NCBI RefSeq assembly: GCF_958298935.1
Contig: NC_084922.1
Coordinates: 49,545,958 to 49,609,957 of the forward strand
DNA from: Phragmites australis
Lineage: Eukaryota > Streptophyta > Magnoliopsida > Poales > Poaceae
DNA: 64,000 bases
Direction: 5' to 3'
Shown piece by piece: positions 1 to 12,189 of the stretch. Each line of letters begins with the position of its first letter. The stretch's first letter is position 1. Both the position numbers and the translations under genes were made by a program. The notes beneath the pieces were generated by a model that saw nothing but the letters and a program-made list of their open reading frames with translations, searched no databases and was not told the origin of the DNA.

Positions 1-3000
1 ATAGGAAGTGAAGTTAACACCTTCAATGATGAAAGCTCTCTAAGCCCCATTTCAACTGAAAGCATGCTCTCTATATTGCCTTCTCCCATTATGTCACTCA
101 TTTCTCGCACAAGCTTATTTCTCCTCTGAGCATTATCCTCACCTGCTTGAATAAGTTTCAATCATGATTAGTTGGAGTGCATGAAATAAACTATAATTTA
201 TAACTTATACTGTTATACATCGTTAGAATTAAGACTTGCCTTGTATACGAGGTTCCTCCTTAGCCTTTTGACTAGCAGAGAGAACAACCTCGAGAGGAAG
301 AGGAGCTAATGATGACCAATGCTCATGTTTTGATACCGCAATCTCGGGATACACTCCTTCAAGTTTATTAATCGGCCATCAGATAATTAAGACATTAGTG
401 CCAATGATGCATGCCGACTAGACCTGTGCATTTTTCAGACCAGGCCCAGTCCCTTCTGGGGTGCCAAACCTAGACATGGGCCAAGCCATATACCTACTAG
501 GACTGGCCTGGTTGACTAAGGTTTAGTGTTGAGACAAAGTATTAGCATCGAGAGAATAACTATATAATTAAATTGCACAGTACTTACGTAAATGTTATCT
601 CACCAAACTAGATAGCTCTAATTCTATCCTAAGACATGAACAGTTATCTTTTGCTTATGTATGCATAATTACATCATCTGTGGATGAGTGACTAGAAGAG
701 CTATCAACCATCATATCCTATTGAAATGTATCCAAACAAGTAAATCACAGTAATAAGCTATCTAACTGCCTCTCAAGAGAGAATAATTAATTACGTATGT
801 GCAAATGGAACTTTTTTGCATCAAGAATGATGCACAAGCTCCTCCTATTATTCTTTTTAAATGTATAGTGACGAGTTAGTATAATCAGCTATTGGTCTCC
901 TTTTACCATTATTACTATTACTGGTACCTTTTTATTTTTAATTTTTCTCATCATCTTTTTTGTTGTATCTTGTGGGTTTCATCTCTAGCCTACCCCAACT
1001 TGCTTGGGATTAGAAGGCTTTGTTGTTATTGTTGTTGTAGAAAAACTTATCAGGCAACTTACCATATTGAACTGCCAAGCCCCAATAACGTGCAAGCCAG
1101 CACCTCTTTAAGACAACCTCCTCCTAGCATAAAGTTGCAAATATATTAAAATCCATGTCAATAAAACAAAATGAACAGAATCAAGCAGTAATCAGGCTAA
1201 CCATTTCTTCTTGGGTTAAGACCATTCTCTGAGTCATGGACCGGAGAGCCTTTGTTTCGGATTCTGCTTCTTTTAGCTGGTCAATTGCTGATGCAACCTC
1301 TTCTTTGGCAGACTATTCAAAACATGAGAAGCGAACAGAACACAGGAGTCAAATAAAGGCATAAAGCATCATATACAACAAAAAAAATTCCACAGTTAGA
1401 TTCGTAGAAAGCATATTTACTTCAAGTTCTTGCTTTAGTGTTGTTACTTCCCCATCTTTGCCATCCTTTGATTCCCTAGCAGCTTTTAGTGCAGCCTGAG
1501 GACAAAAGTAATAATAGAAAGAATTGCAAAATTAGCAGAAAAGTGTTGGTTAATGGATTAAAAAAAAATGACACATTGACTTCATCTCATAAAACCTTCT
1601 AAATTTTTTAAGCATGTACTTTCATATACCATTCAGGGAATCCTCGAAATAGGTATATAGCATGAAGCCATGAATATAATGTATTTAGGGACAACACAAA
1701 GTAGAAAATTGGAATTGAAATTCTGCACAGGAGCTATCTTCTTGTTTGAACAATAAACGGCATCTAAAATCCAACAATTAAACCATTAGACATCTAAATC
1801 TTGGCAAAACTAACAGTATGACAAAATTGGAATGTCAATGATCTATAGGCAGAACGTAACAAGAAAAACTAACCTCCCTCTGTTTAAGTGCTGCCTCCTT
1901 CCTGCCAGCATCCATATACATGTTATACTATGACCAGTCGTAGATTTGTAAAATATGTATATTCAAGCATGGAACAAACCTGCTCAAGAGGCGAGCTTCT
2001 AACGATACTCCTTCTCCAAGAGCAGCTACCTGCATATCAACAAAACATGACCTTAGAAAACAGAAGGATTTGCATATCAACAAAATATGAACTTAGAAAA
2101 CAGAATATGCATATAGGTCACAACGCAAGGATCACTTATTTTATCAACATAAAAGATCCTCTTTTTTTGTTTTACGGGGAGCATAAAAAGGCCAACTTAT
2201 TACAATATTTCAAAGTTCAGTTTAGTTTCAGCTGTAGAGATAGACTCCGAACACATTTTACAAATGAGCAAACATATCCTGATCCAGAGTGTAAAATAAC
2301 ACTTATTAGTAGATCCTTATCTCACCTGTTTCTCAAGATTCTTGGCTCTAGCTTCCGCTTCATCACATCTTTCTTCAGCAAGTCGTAACTGTCAATCAAG
2401 ATTAAGAGATAACTTACTGAAGCCCCATATAAAATCTTTGACTACATTAAACTGTACAGTAATGATATTTTTTGTTTCACCTTTTCCAGAACACTCTCAT
2501 TCTCCTCTTGTAGCATGTCAAGCTGTAGGGCAGTATTGCATTAGTTAATATGCACTCCCAAATATTCAATGTTATGGTAAGGAACTAAGAACTCCGAACA
2601 TTTAAACAAGAAAACATGAGCTACAGTATAAGCGACTAATCTTTAGATAACAAGAAGCACCTCATCTTGAAGTGTGGATGCCTCTCTTTTTAGACCTGAT
2701 TCTCTAGAGCTGAGATGCCCTGGATCAAACCTAAAGGAAAAAAAAAAAGGGGATGGGTCAAAAACTATATTTTCCCTATTTCTTTAAAAAGAAAATAGAT
2801 GAAAAGAAAATCCAAGCTATAGGCAGTGTGATAATGTGACGACTGATCAATCGAAACAAAAGTAATGCAGCACACATTCTAACATAAAGAAAAGGTAGCA
2901 TGCTGGACATCATTTTGGATCTTAAAAGCCATTTTTAGTTTAAGATGTATTAACTAACACCTCGCTATTTTCACCTGCCGATCTAATCTAATAACAGTCA

Positions 3001-4402
3001 CATTGTAACCATTGTGGTACTTTAACAAGCACATAAAATTAGACTCCAAAGCATTGATTCTATTAGATAGAAGATCAGGGGCTTTCTGCTGTAACTGTAC
3101 AAACTGAACACAACATGTTGTGCTTTGACTGCTTTCCACGCTATGATACTGATGTCACTCTTTAGAAACCTTAACTTGGAAGCTCTGTAGCATGTATTTG
3201 CTCTCTCTTTTTTTCAGGTTAATTTATTGGCACCTAATTCTTGACCAATAGTAGTGGGGATGATGCTTACATTGATTCAACAATATGTACAGGCTAAGTC
3301 AAACTAAGCCCGTACCAAGAGTTGAGTAATGCAGTAAGCAAGTAGCATCACTTCTTCCGACAAGTGGTACAAGAAGTTAAATTCACTTAGCCGGGACACT
3401 AATACCACTAATCATGCAATCATTTTGTGGGAGCTGAGACTAACCTATTTTTAGTGGATAAAACATATACCATGTTTAGGAGGTCTGGGGAAATATGATC
3501 AGTGTACCTTTTCTGCCGAGTGCGATTCACTGGAAGCTCCACAGCCACAGGTGGAATAGGGGACGGAGTTCGCAATGTAGTGTTCGTTTTGATTGGTGGC
3601 ACCACTGTGGTGGTCGGCCGCGACGCAACAGCTGGCCTCCCTGCCGATGTTGAGCGGACAGTAGGAGGTGGTTCTACTATGTTCCGACCTAACTAATGAA
3701 AATACGAGGAGATCAAATTAGCAGAAGGCCAATTAGCAAATTGAGCAAACAGAGAGACTAACCCAGAATTTAAATGCACTGATCACTTCTCTAAATTCCC
3801 CTCATTCAAAATGAGTCAACAAGCATTACTAAAAAGTGATCTAGGTCTAGCAAGTGGAAACTATCTTCGTTTGCAATTTCATACTCGTGGATGGTTTCGT
3901 AACAATTTGACTTCAGTTTGACCAATTTGGACTAATTAGCGCATAGCAGCAGCCCGGAACATCCGATTGCTGAGTAGAGAAGCAGCCTCGGGCGAGATGA
4001 GCGAGAGATCCGGAAGCAAAATACCGCAGGAGAGGGAGATCTCGCGGTGCGGCCGAGCAGGGAGACGCCGTTGCTTCCGTGCGCCGGCCGGCTTCCTCCG
4101 AATCTCGCTGGGGGCGGTGGCGGGTGGTCGGTGGCGTAGTCATCCTCGTCGTCGTCGTCGCCGGCGGCCGCGGCTGCGTTCTGCGAGGCCATGACCTGCG
4201 CGAGCCTTGCAGCCGCGGCTCGCGCGGCCACGTTCTGAGTGCGACGCACGTTGGAGATGCCGGCGCCCGCTGCGGAGGCGGCAGAGGAGGTGGAGGAGGA
4301 GCGGTGGTGGGAGGGGGAGACACCGCCAGGGGAGGAGGAGCCCGTACTGCTGCCGCTCCGCTGCCGTCCGTAGACGGGGCTCCCCGCCCGGAGACGGTCC
4401 AT
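1..4402 (-). CDS. SCD2: SCD2-like coiled-coil protein (3' end outside the window)
   Basis: Multi-exon gene read right to left. The exons I deduce are 4402-4025, 3692-3508, 2730-2661, 2522-2481, 2388-2326, 2029-1980, 1901-1874, 1495-1421, 1312-1202, 1123-1063, 356-240 and 142-1, and the phases agree at every junction. About 440 codons are present. The N-terminus ([17 protein letters not shown]) is Ser/Pro/Ala-rich and contains [19 protein letters not shown], followed by an acidic run. The [20 protein letters not shown] block then leads into a long coiled coil, and [20 protein letters not shown] lies near the left edge. These match my recollection of Arabidopsis STOMATAL CYTOKINESIS DEFECTIVE 2, which works with the DENN protein SCD1 in exocytic and endocytic traffic and cytokinesis. 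The start was chosen as the family-typical MDR at 4402. The intron 239-143 appears to use a GC donor. Identification is strong; the role is inferred from the family. Confidence 0.9.
961..1040 (+). mobile_element. Au SINE / RTE-type LINE 3' tail fragment
   Basis: This stretch holds CTAGCCTACCCCAACTTGCT, then GGGATTAGAAGGCTTTG, and ends in TTG/TTA triplets (TTGTTGTTATTGTTGTTG). That tail is characteristic of plant Au SINEs and of the RTE-clade LINEs whose 3' end they share. It lies inside a large intron of the SCD2-like gene, on the opposite strand. I do not see the tRNA-like head, so it is a 3' fragment. Confidence 0.6.
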
Positions 4403-5260
4403 GGGGCCACTCGCCGCAGGGATCTGGGCCGACGCGCGGCGAGGTACGGACGGCCGCGGCGCGGAGATGGCGAGGCAAGGCGAGGGAGTGGGACGGAAGT
4501 GGGGGAGAGCACGCTCGCGACGCCGGTAGAGTTTTCAGTTTTTGTCTTCTTGCAGTTTGTCCCTTGATAATTTGTTGTTTTCTTTTCTTTTTTATAAAAT
4601 GCTCGAGTGATCTTATTAATATTTAAAAACATTTTTCTAGATTATTAATATTGTCAAACTGTATCAATCAAATTCATACCGGTTCAGAGAGGTTCTAATA
4701 TTGACGGGGCATGACATATGGTGCCTGCGTGAACGTGGTCCTAGAGATAATCAGGTTGGTTGGAGAATATGGCTGGAGAGCTGAGAAGAGAACACAGATT
4801 AATTACCCTTCATAGCATGTTTAGCATACTTGGGACCTTGAAATTTAGCTTAACGTAGGGACTCTTTTTTCACCCTTCCTAATAATCATGTGGCTGAAAA
4901 TTGCAAGACGTTCAGTCAATAGTGTGAACATGTGATTGTCTGAACATCGGTGGCCCCAGGGTTAGAGAGAGGCTGGGGCGATGGGCTACAACATGGTGGT
5001 ACGATGAGGTGATAGTGGTGGTGTTGGTGCCATGGGTTGGAGGCGGGCGGTGAACGGAGTTGGTGCCATGGGTTGGAGGCGGGCGATGAGCGGAGTTGGT
5101 AACAGTACGATAAAAATAGAACAATTAGCGTGGCAACTTATGGTGGGTATGGATCTGACGGCTGAGACATCGTCAAAGACGGCAGGAGGTGGACGACACA
5201 GGGAAGCACATCACGACCGTGGGAGGAAGAAACAGCCGACGCTGAAAGAATGAAATAGAG
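4403..5260. other. SCD2 leader/promoter side and spacer without a gene
   Basis: The first 150 bases hold the GC-rich 5' leader of the minus-strand SCD2-like gene. Beyond that I see no coding exon. The one distinctive structure is the 36-bp tandem duplication at 5023-5100, listed separately. Confidence 0.5.
5023..5100 (+). repeat. 36-bp tandem duplication
   Basis: Two copies of a 36-bp unit starting GTTGGTGCCATGGGTTGGAG lie at 5023-5058 and 5059-5094, followed by the first six bases of a third copy. The copies differ at only two positions. The unit length is a multiple of three and makes a short repeated reading frame, which is probably not a gene. Confidence 0.85.
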
Positions 5261-6839
5261 AAAAAGGATGAGCAATACCTGCTCTCAATTCTAGACCATT
5301 GAATTGGGATCAGACGTCTAATGTTTGTCGCCAGAATTATTTTTAAGAAATAGGCGTGTGAAGTATATCAACACTCTTTTTTTTCTTTTCTTTTTTTTTT
5401 TTTTGCTATACGTGTGACATTGTTCTGTATCTCTAACTAAAATGCACTTCATTGTCCACAGCGGTGCATCTCAGATTTCAATCAGGTAGCGCCCCAAGCT
5501 GGAGGAAGTCTGTTCAAGGCCGGCCGGGAAGAATCAGGTGGCAATGAATCCTTGCTTGATGCTGAAGCCATGTCAAGGAGAAGATCAACTCTGAAATGTA
5601 ATAGGCTAGTAATACTTTTGGCTCGGCTAGTCCTTTGGGTTGTAACTGATAACACTGCACTGCACTGTAAACGGTTTCGTCTCTTTTTCAGTGCAATGGT
5701 GGCCGGAGCTCGTTCCCTAGAACTCTAAAAAAATACACTTCATTTGGCGACATAATTTTGTCAATGACATAATAATTAGAGTCGCTTCTGATCATAAGTT
5801 CGATCCTGCCCCTCTTTATCCTATCTAAACATGCATCCGAGAGGTTTTTAATAATTTAACTAGCAACCACGTACCACAGGAAAAAATCTAGTTAGTAATT
5901 GCGCATGTGGAATCACGTGCCCATACTCAATGAGAAATACCAAATAATTTAATATGTTCAGCATATCCATGTGTCGAGGCCGTGCGTTGGAAAAAAACTC
6001 ACCAACTAAAATCTTCATGTAAGAGGGGCATTCGTTTTTTTTTTTTTGTTCACCGATGACTTTTAGTGGTATTCTATTTGTTATCTTGTCCCATACATTG
6101 ACTCAAGAAAGCTCGTATATCATCATCAACAACAATTATTGTTTTTTTAAAATGACAACTAAATAATTATCTCTCATTTAAGAAGTTTCTATTGCATTAG
6201 ACAACATAGATTCCAGCTATGTAGTGCCTTGGCTAGCTCAGCATCCACTCCAATTGATCCACCACTTGATGATGGCTATATATATATGAAGATGAAGTGT
6301 AGGTTACACGTTGTGCATCATCATCGTTGTCATCTCCCGTACGTTGACAACGCAGCACTGGTCGTTACGCGAGCAGGTGGGCATGGCATCAGTAATCTGC
6401 CCGACCCGACACAAGCAAAAGCAATGATGCGTGAGTGAAATTCAGCTGACACATCAATCGATAGTTGTTGATCTGAGGTATGAACGGTGGAGATGCAACT
6501 CCATGACTGACCGACGCATGCAGACAGTCCAGGACCTTCTTCTGGACACGTGAGGGAAACAAGTTTGATTTGCTATAGCTTGAGCCGTGCATATGATCAT
6601 GAACAGAGATCAGGTTATAGATTGTTAGTAATATATCACGCATTAAGGTTCAACGGTTAGCAATATATCATTAGATGACAAATGTTGGTCGTCTAGGAGA
6701 CAATTAATCATGGCTACATACAGATAGCCTTATGAAAAAAAACATAGCGATCAGATACCCATGAAGTATATGCATACATTCCCTTTATTTGTTTTTCGTA
6801 GTTCGTTGGTTATAAAGGCAATCTTAAAGCCCGAGTAAC
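5261..6839. other. Spacer without a recognisable gene; possible LINE-like fragment
   Basis: No exon is supportable here. The part at 5470-5740 ends TTTTTCAGTGCAATGGTGG and then CTCTAAAAAAA, which resembles a degraded plus-strand L1-type 3' end, but there is no coding support for that. The rest is AT-rich with a short TA run at 6275-6290. Confidence 0.3.
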
Positions 6840-6841
6840 TA

Positions 6842-7097
6842 CTCCCTCTGATGTTAAATAGAAATCATTAGGATATGAACACGGTCTCTGATATAGAATA
6901 TTGACTAACAATATCTATAAAAATATATCATTTTAAATATAAATAGTTACAAATTATGAAAGTATTTCTTACGATGAATCTAGATATACCAACATTATGT
7001 TACCAATCTATATGATTTCTCAGCTATTGATGATTAAATCTAGAAAGATCTGATTTAAGATAAATTTAGATGGACTTATATTTAGAATCGGAGGTAG
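6842..7097. mobile_element. Stowaway-like MITE
   Basis: This is a 256-bp AT-rich element. It begins CTCCCTCTGAT and ends ATCGGAGGTAG, so the termini form an imperfect inverted repeat of the CTCCCTCCG type typical of Stowaway (Tc1/mariner) MITEs. It is flanked by the dinucleotide TA on both sides (6840-6841 and 7098-7099), the expected target-site duplication. It contains no ORF. Confidence 0.85.
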
Positions 7098-8557
7098 TAA
7101 TTGACGACACCCTCAAATTCCACAAATCCACCATTGACATACCTCTTTAATTCTTTGCTCATGGCCCACCAAACCCAAGCATATGTGTAGCGCATACACG
7201 TCCAGCGCACGATGGTGAAAACAAATTTTATAAAATTATATCTAAAAAGTCTCTCATAATACTCTATATGTATCATCTATTTTTATGACCTAATGACTAA
7301 AATAAAGAAAAAATAGAATATAACCATCGTAGACAAGATTTGCTTCACATGGGGCGTGTTTGGTTGAGCGAATGAGGCCTAGCCTGGCTTGGATCATGCG
7401 TAGAAATTGGTGTTGAAGGGTGTTTGGTTCGCTGATTCTACTGTAGCGGCCTGGCTCCTCGCATGCGAAAATACGAGCGCGTGCTGCATTCGCAGTGAAG
7501 CCCGAATCGACATTCGCTCGCGGGCCTGGCTGAGCTGATACAAGCACTCGCATGCAGCCACCTCCTCGCTCGGGATAGAATCGAATCGCGCACCGCTAGG
7601 GTTACCACCGCACTCAATCCCCTCGATCCCCTCCGACTGCTACCGTCCTCTCCATCCACACCGGCGAGAGGTCCCCTCGATCCCCTCCGGCGAACTCCCT
7701 CTGGGTGAGTACCCGCAGCCTCCTCCCGTCCCCTTTATTTTGGGCTTAAGGCCCCTTCTCCTCCTCACCGCGTTGGTCTGCACAGATCCACGGTGTGAGG
7801 CAGTGAGTGAACAGTTCTGTCCTCTCCATCCCCGCCAGCGAGCTCCCCTTCCCAATCGGCGAGGTAAGCACTGCTATTTGCTCATGTTTATTTTTAGCCG
7901 AACAAGATCTCATCTTGTACTTGAGCATGCATACTGGCCATTTCAGATACAAAGAAACCCTCTCTTCGCCAGCGTTGCCGCCCTCCAGCCCAGGCATTCG
8001 TCCGTCCACCGGATCACGCTACCTCGAGTCCATCGCTCGCAGTCGCCGGCGTTCGTCCTCCTCCCCTGTTCCTGACCGGCGTAGATCCGGGATCCATTCG
8101 GACTCGGGTGGTTTGCACTTTCTTCGGTTAGGAGTGCTCTGCTCGGGATTCCATCTTTCTTTGCTGTGAGATTGAGATATCGAGTCCCCCTCTTTCTTCC
8201 TCTGCATCCAGTTTTTGATTGCTGCATGGTGCCCTGCTAGCCTAACCCCATCTGTCCATTGTTCCCGATCTATGTTCTTGCTGGCATCTAGAGTTCAATT
8301 GGCATTTGTAGTTTAATTTGTTTTGACAGATTATTCCGCATGATTTTGATCGATGATTATACAATAATAACACAAATAGCTGTTAGGTCAATATTTATGG
8401 TGTATCCGGTCTTAGAGATTAGTTAATTGGCTTCTAAAATGCTAGCATCCCGTCATTTCCTTCTCTTTCCTCCAGTTATTTTATACTGTCAAATTGTTTT
8501 GTTTTAATGGCTTCTAAAGTAGTTGAACATTGATTTGTACTCCTCGGTTCAAGATGT

Positions 8558-9020
8558 AAGTTGTTTAGAACATCGACATGGTCTATAAGTTAAAATTTGA
8601 CAGTAAGATAGTAGTTAATGTTTAGTTATGTTAGTTGTAATCTGCAAAGGTTGTGGCATGGTGCTTAGCTTTTGCCACTTTGTCAAACTGTTTTATACTT
8701 TTTTGGTGGATGATCAGCTAAGCAAAATCAATACAATATAATTCAAGTTTCATCTGACCTATAGGCAAGATGTTCTACATGCCAGAAAGGAAAGAAATAT
8801 ATTTTAGCAATCATGCTCTGGCCAATACTAACACTAAAACAAAACAATTTGTAATCTGCAGGAATAATTTTTAGAACATTGACATAAACATAGGACTATG
8901 TTTAGTCATGGAAGTTGTTTAGAACATTGACTATGTTTGTACATTAAGATAGTAATTAATGTCTAGTCATGTTAGTTGTAATCTGCAAAGGTTGTGGCAT
9001 GGTGCTTAGCTTTGCCACTT
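8558..9020 (+). repeat. Internal direct repeat in the Harbinger leader
   Basis: The stretch 8558-8680 recurs in diverged form at 8912-9020. Both copies start AAGTTGTTTAGAACAT and end with GGTTGTGGCATGGTGCTTAG followed by CTTTTGCCACTT or CTTTGCCACTT. The repeat lies upstream of the transposase start, in what is probably a leader intron. Confidence 0.8.
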
Positions 9021-9099
9021 TTTTGGTGTATTTGATGTATGTGTATTCGATGTATATTTCTAAATCTAATTGCAATTTATGCTTTGTTGAAATGGTTAG

Positions 9100-10432
9100 A
9101 TGAATGATTTGGCTATCAAGCGGCGTAAAATCATTGCTCAGGCTGTTTGAGTAGTTGCTACAATGTGTGCGTACACACTGTTTGTGTATAGGCGTGCAGG
9201 CCGTACACCACCTGTCACCTACGGTCCCTTAGCTGAAAGAGACAAGATTAGGATGGCAAACCTTAGGTTCATTTTCCACAATGATGATCGGCACTGTGTA
9301 GAACAGCTTCGCATGAGAAGAGCTCCTTTTTTCCACTTATGCACATTGCTTAGGACGAGGCGCTTACTTAGGGACACAATTAATAGCTCGGTTGAGGAAC
9401 AAGTTGCCATGTTCCTGCAAGTGGTTGGTCATAATTGTAGGTTTAGGTTGATAGAGCTTAATTTTAGAAGGGGTTTGGAAATAATTAGTCGTTACTTTCA
9501 AGAAATCTTGTATGCTATTGGAGAGCTACGTGGAGAGATGATTCGGCCTTCATCCCACGAGGTCCACCCAAAAATTGCAAACAGCCACAGGTTTAACCCA
9601 TATTTCAAGGTACTAGTGTTAGATTGCGTAGTTTTTTCCCACTCTAGTTCTTACCTAATTGTTTGTTACCCTTGGTTAGGATTGCATTGGGGCTATAGAT
9701 GGTACTCATGTGCTAGCTAGAGTCCCAGCTAGCATGGCAGCCGCCTTTCGGGGTAGGAAGGGGGTTACCACGCAAAATGTCATGGCAGCGGTGGATTTCT
9801 ACCTTAAGTTCACGTTTGTCTTAGCTGGGTGGGAGGGATCTGCACATGATGCCAGCATTCTAGCAGATGCATTGGAGAGGGATGATGGTTTAAGGGTGGC
9901 CCCGGGTAAGTGTAGTTAGTTAAGTTAAAAAGTTTGTTTGTGAACTAAAAAATGTGCTCACTTAAACGATATTTATCGCTTGATAGGTAAATTCTACTTG
10001 GTTGATGCGGGATATGCTGCTCGGCCCGGGTTCCTTCCACCATATCGTGGGTGTCGGTACCACTTAAAGGAGTATGGTGGAAGGAACCACCCTCATGACC
10101 AAAGAGAGTTGTTCAATCTGAGGCACTCCTCCCTTAGGGTCACGGTGGAACGGGCTTTCGGTGCATTGAAGAACCGTTTTAGAATTCTATATAACAAGCC
10201 ATTCCACCCATACAAGACACAAGTCAAGTTAGTACTAGCCTGCTGCATTTTGCACAATTGGATTCTAATGCATGGACAAGATGAGTGTGTCCCTGGGGAA
10301 CAAGAGTGGACTCTGAACCCTGTAGAGCCCGAAGCGCACAATGATATTGCATATGACAACAACACTTGGGCAGCAAAGAGGGATGAGTGGGCACTAGCTA
10401 TGTGGAACAATAGGGGTAGCATGCGTGTGTGA
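9100..10432 (+). pseudogene. PIF/Harbinger DDE transposase, early in-frame stop
   Basis: Three exons, 9100-9609, 9680-9905 and 9987-10432, join in frame with GT-AG introns to give 394 codons including the final stop. The DDE triad is visible: Asp177 in AIDGTHV, Asp227 in GSAHDAS and Glu300 in VERAFGALKNRF. It is followed by the usual CCILHNW block. This is the DDE_Tnp_4 nuclease that cuts and rejoins the transposon ends. The family-like N-terminus MNDLAIKRRKIIAQAV is interrupted by TGA at 9148-9150. The next in-frame ATG is at 9163 (MCAYTLFVYRRAGR), so a protein only 21 residues shorter could still be made. Everything downstream is open. The element may therefore be recently disabled or may still make a shortened enzyme. 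Confidence 0.88.
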
Positions 10433-10629
10433 ATGATGTTACCATATAATGTTGTACTTTGTAAAACAATTAGAACTTGTAATAATTGGTACTTCTACTT
10501 ATGAGTTGTATTAATGTGTACTCTGTGACAATTTGTGGCCTGTAATAATAAGTAGTTCCAATTAGGTTTTTATCCATTATATGTGCTTATTTTCTTCTGT
10601 GTTCCAATACATGTGCTTCGTGACAGCTC

Positions 10630-11667
10630 ATGGCCGACCATGGTGGTGGCGGTGCGCCAAGGACCAACTTGAAGTGGACATCTCACATGTCCAACATCAT
10701 GCTGAGACGTTTGGTTGACCTGATCGAGAGTGGATTGAGGACTGAGAAGGGCTTTAAGGAGGTGCACGTGAACACCGTTGCAAGACAAGTGACTAAGGAG
10801 ACTGGTGTTGAGGTTAGCGGGAATCAGGTGTACAACCACCTCCGCAAGTGGCGTGCAAGGTGGGTGAAGATATGCAAGATGCGGGAGCTCAGTGGTGCCT
10901 TGTGGGATGACACCACCAACTCCATCGTACTGGAGAACGAGCACTACAAAGGCCACATAAAAGTAATTTAAGTTAAAATGTTGTAGGCTTATGTTACCAA
11001 TTTGTTGTAACCAATTCATGTTTTCTTGTAGGATCACCCTACTGATGCTGAATACCTTAATAAACCTCTTGAGAACTATGACCAGATGGCTGCCATATTC
11101 TGTACTGGACAGGCCACCGGGAGGTATGCCATGGGCTCCAATGAGCCTTTGGGAGCTCCTTCCGATGTGATCGATAGCGATGAGAAAGCTGGCCCTATTT
11201 CCAATGTCATCAGTGGAGGGTTCAGCTTTGCCGGGGGCCTTGCTGCGGATGTTGAGGACACCAACACCAATACCCCTCCATCCACCTGGACTCCATCGAA
11301 TGCCTCTGCACCCGAGGAGGTTGCTTCCGGTGCTTCTGAGGACAAGGGGAAGGACTCCTCCACTGCGGTTGGTTCCAAGAGGAAGAGGGCCATGATCACG
11401 GAGGAGGAGGTCGTTGTCTTCACTGGCATGACTGAGGCTGTTAAGGAGATGGCCGGTGCCATCAAGGCAACTATCCACACTGAGGCACACCCCGATGTGT
11501 ACAATGCTGTGATAACCCTCCCCGGCTTCACCGAGGATGTCTTACTAGCCGCTCTCGGTTGGCTCTACGACAACAAGGCGCAAAGCATTGGTTTTGTGCA
11601 AATGAGTGATGACCATTGTCGCAAGTGGATGAACCGTTGGATCACTAAGCACTACTTTAGTCCTTAG
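10630..11667 (+). CDS. Myb/SANT-like DNA-binding protein of the Harbinger element (ORF1)
   Basis: Two exons, 10630-10962 and 11032-11667, join in frame to 322 residues. Residues 15-90 form a Myb/SANT-like helix-turn-helix domain (LKWTSHMSNIMLRRLVDLIE, then VSGNQVYNHLRKWRARWVKI) of the Myb_DNA-bind_3 type. The middle is low in complexity, with a basic SKRKRA motif that could be a nuclear signal. The C-terminus has a conserved-looking block ending WITKHYFSP. In this superfamily such proteins bind the transposon ends and carry the transposase into the nucleus. The ORF lies 200 bp downstream of the transposase in the same orientation and appears intact. It resembles plant L10-interacting MYB-like proteins as well, but its position makes the transposon role likely. 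Confidence 0.8.
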
Positions 11668-12189
11668 TTTGCTTCTCATCTAGCCTTTTGCCTACTCAGT
11701 TGGTGGTTGATGTAGATCCCTTCCCCTGCAGGCAGCAACTATTTTTGTAAGATGAAACTGTAGACATCTTTGTATTAATTAGCTTACCTTAGTATATGAG
11801 GTGGCACTATGGGAAAATGTGTGATGATGGTGTAGATGTTGCACACCTATCTTTTGTACATAAGCTTCATACTTTGAAGCTTCATATGATATGTCAAATA
11901 TGAATTCTGAAGTCTGTGCAGAATCTGTTTATGCTTATTTCACCTCTCTTTGTCAAGTTTTGTGTTCCTGGCTTCCTTTGATCCATATATTAGTTGTCAG
12001 AGTTATAGTCTATTTGTTTAATACATAATATCTCTAGAAATAGTGAATTCTGATTTTACTGAGTGAAAATAAGGAATTTGCAAGTGTAGGCTTCTAATGC
12101 CTATTCCTTTTGTTGTTTATCAGATACTTAGATGAAGGGGAATGACTCTTAGCTCAATTGTTTGGTGTTTGTTTCCACTGTCTTGGGTA

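Noticed and set aside
3913..4632. Several overlapping 70-240 codon ORFs on both strands around the SCD2 first exon
   Set aside because: They are frame shadows of the GC-rich first exon. Only the MDR-starting frame matches the family and splices onward in phase.
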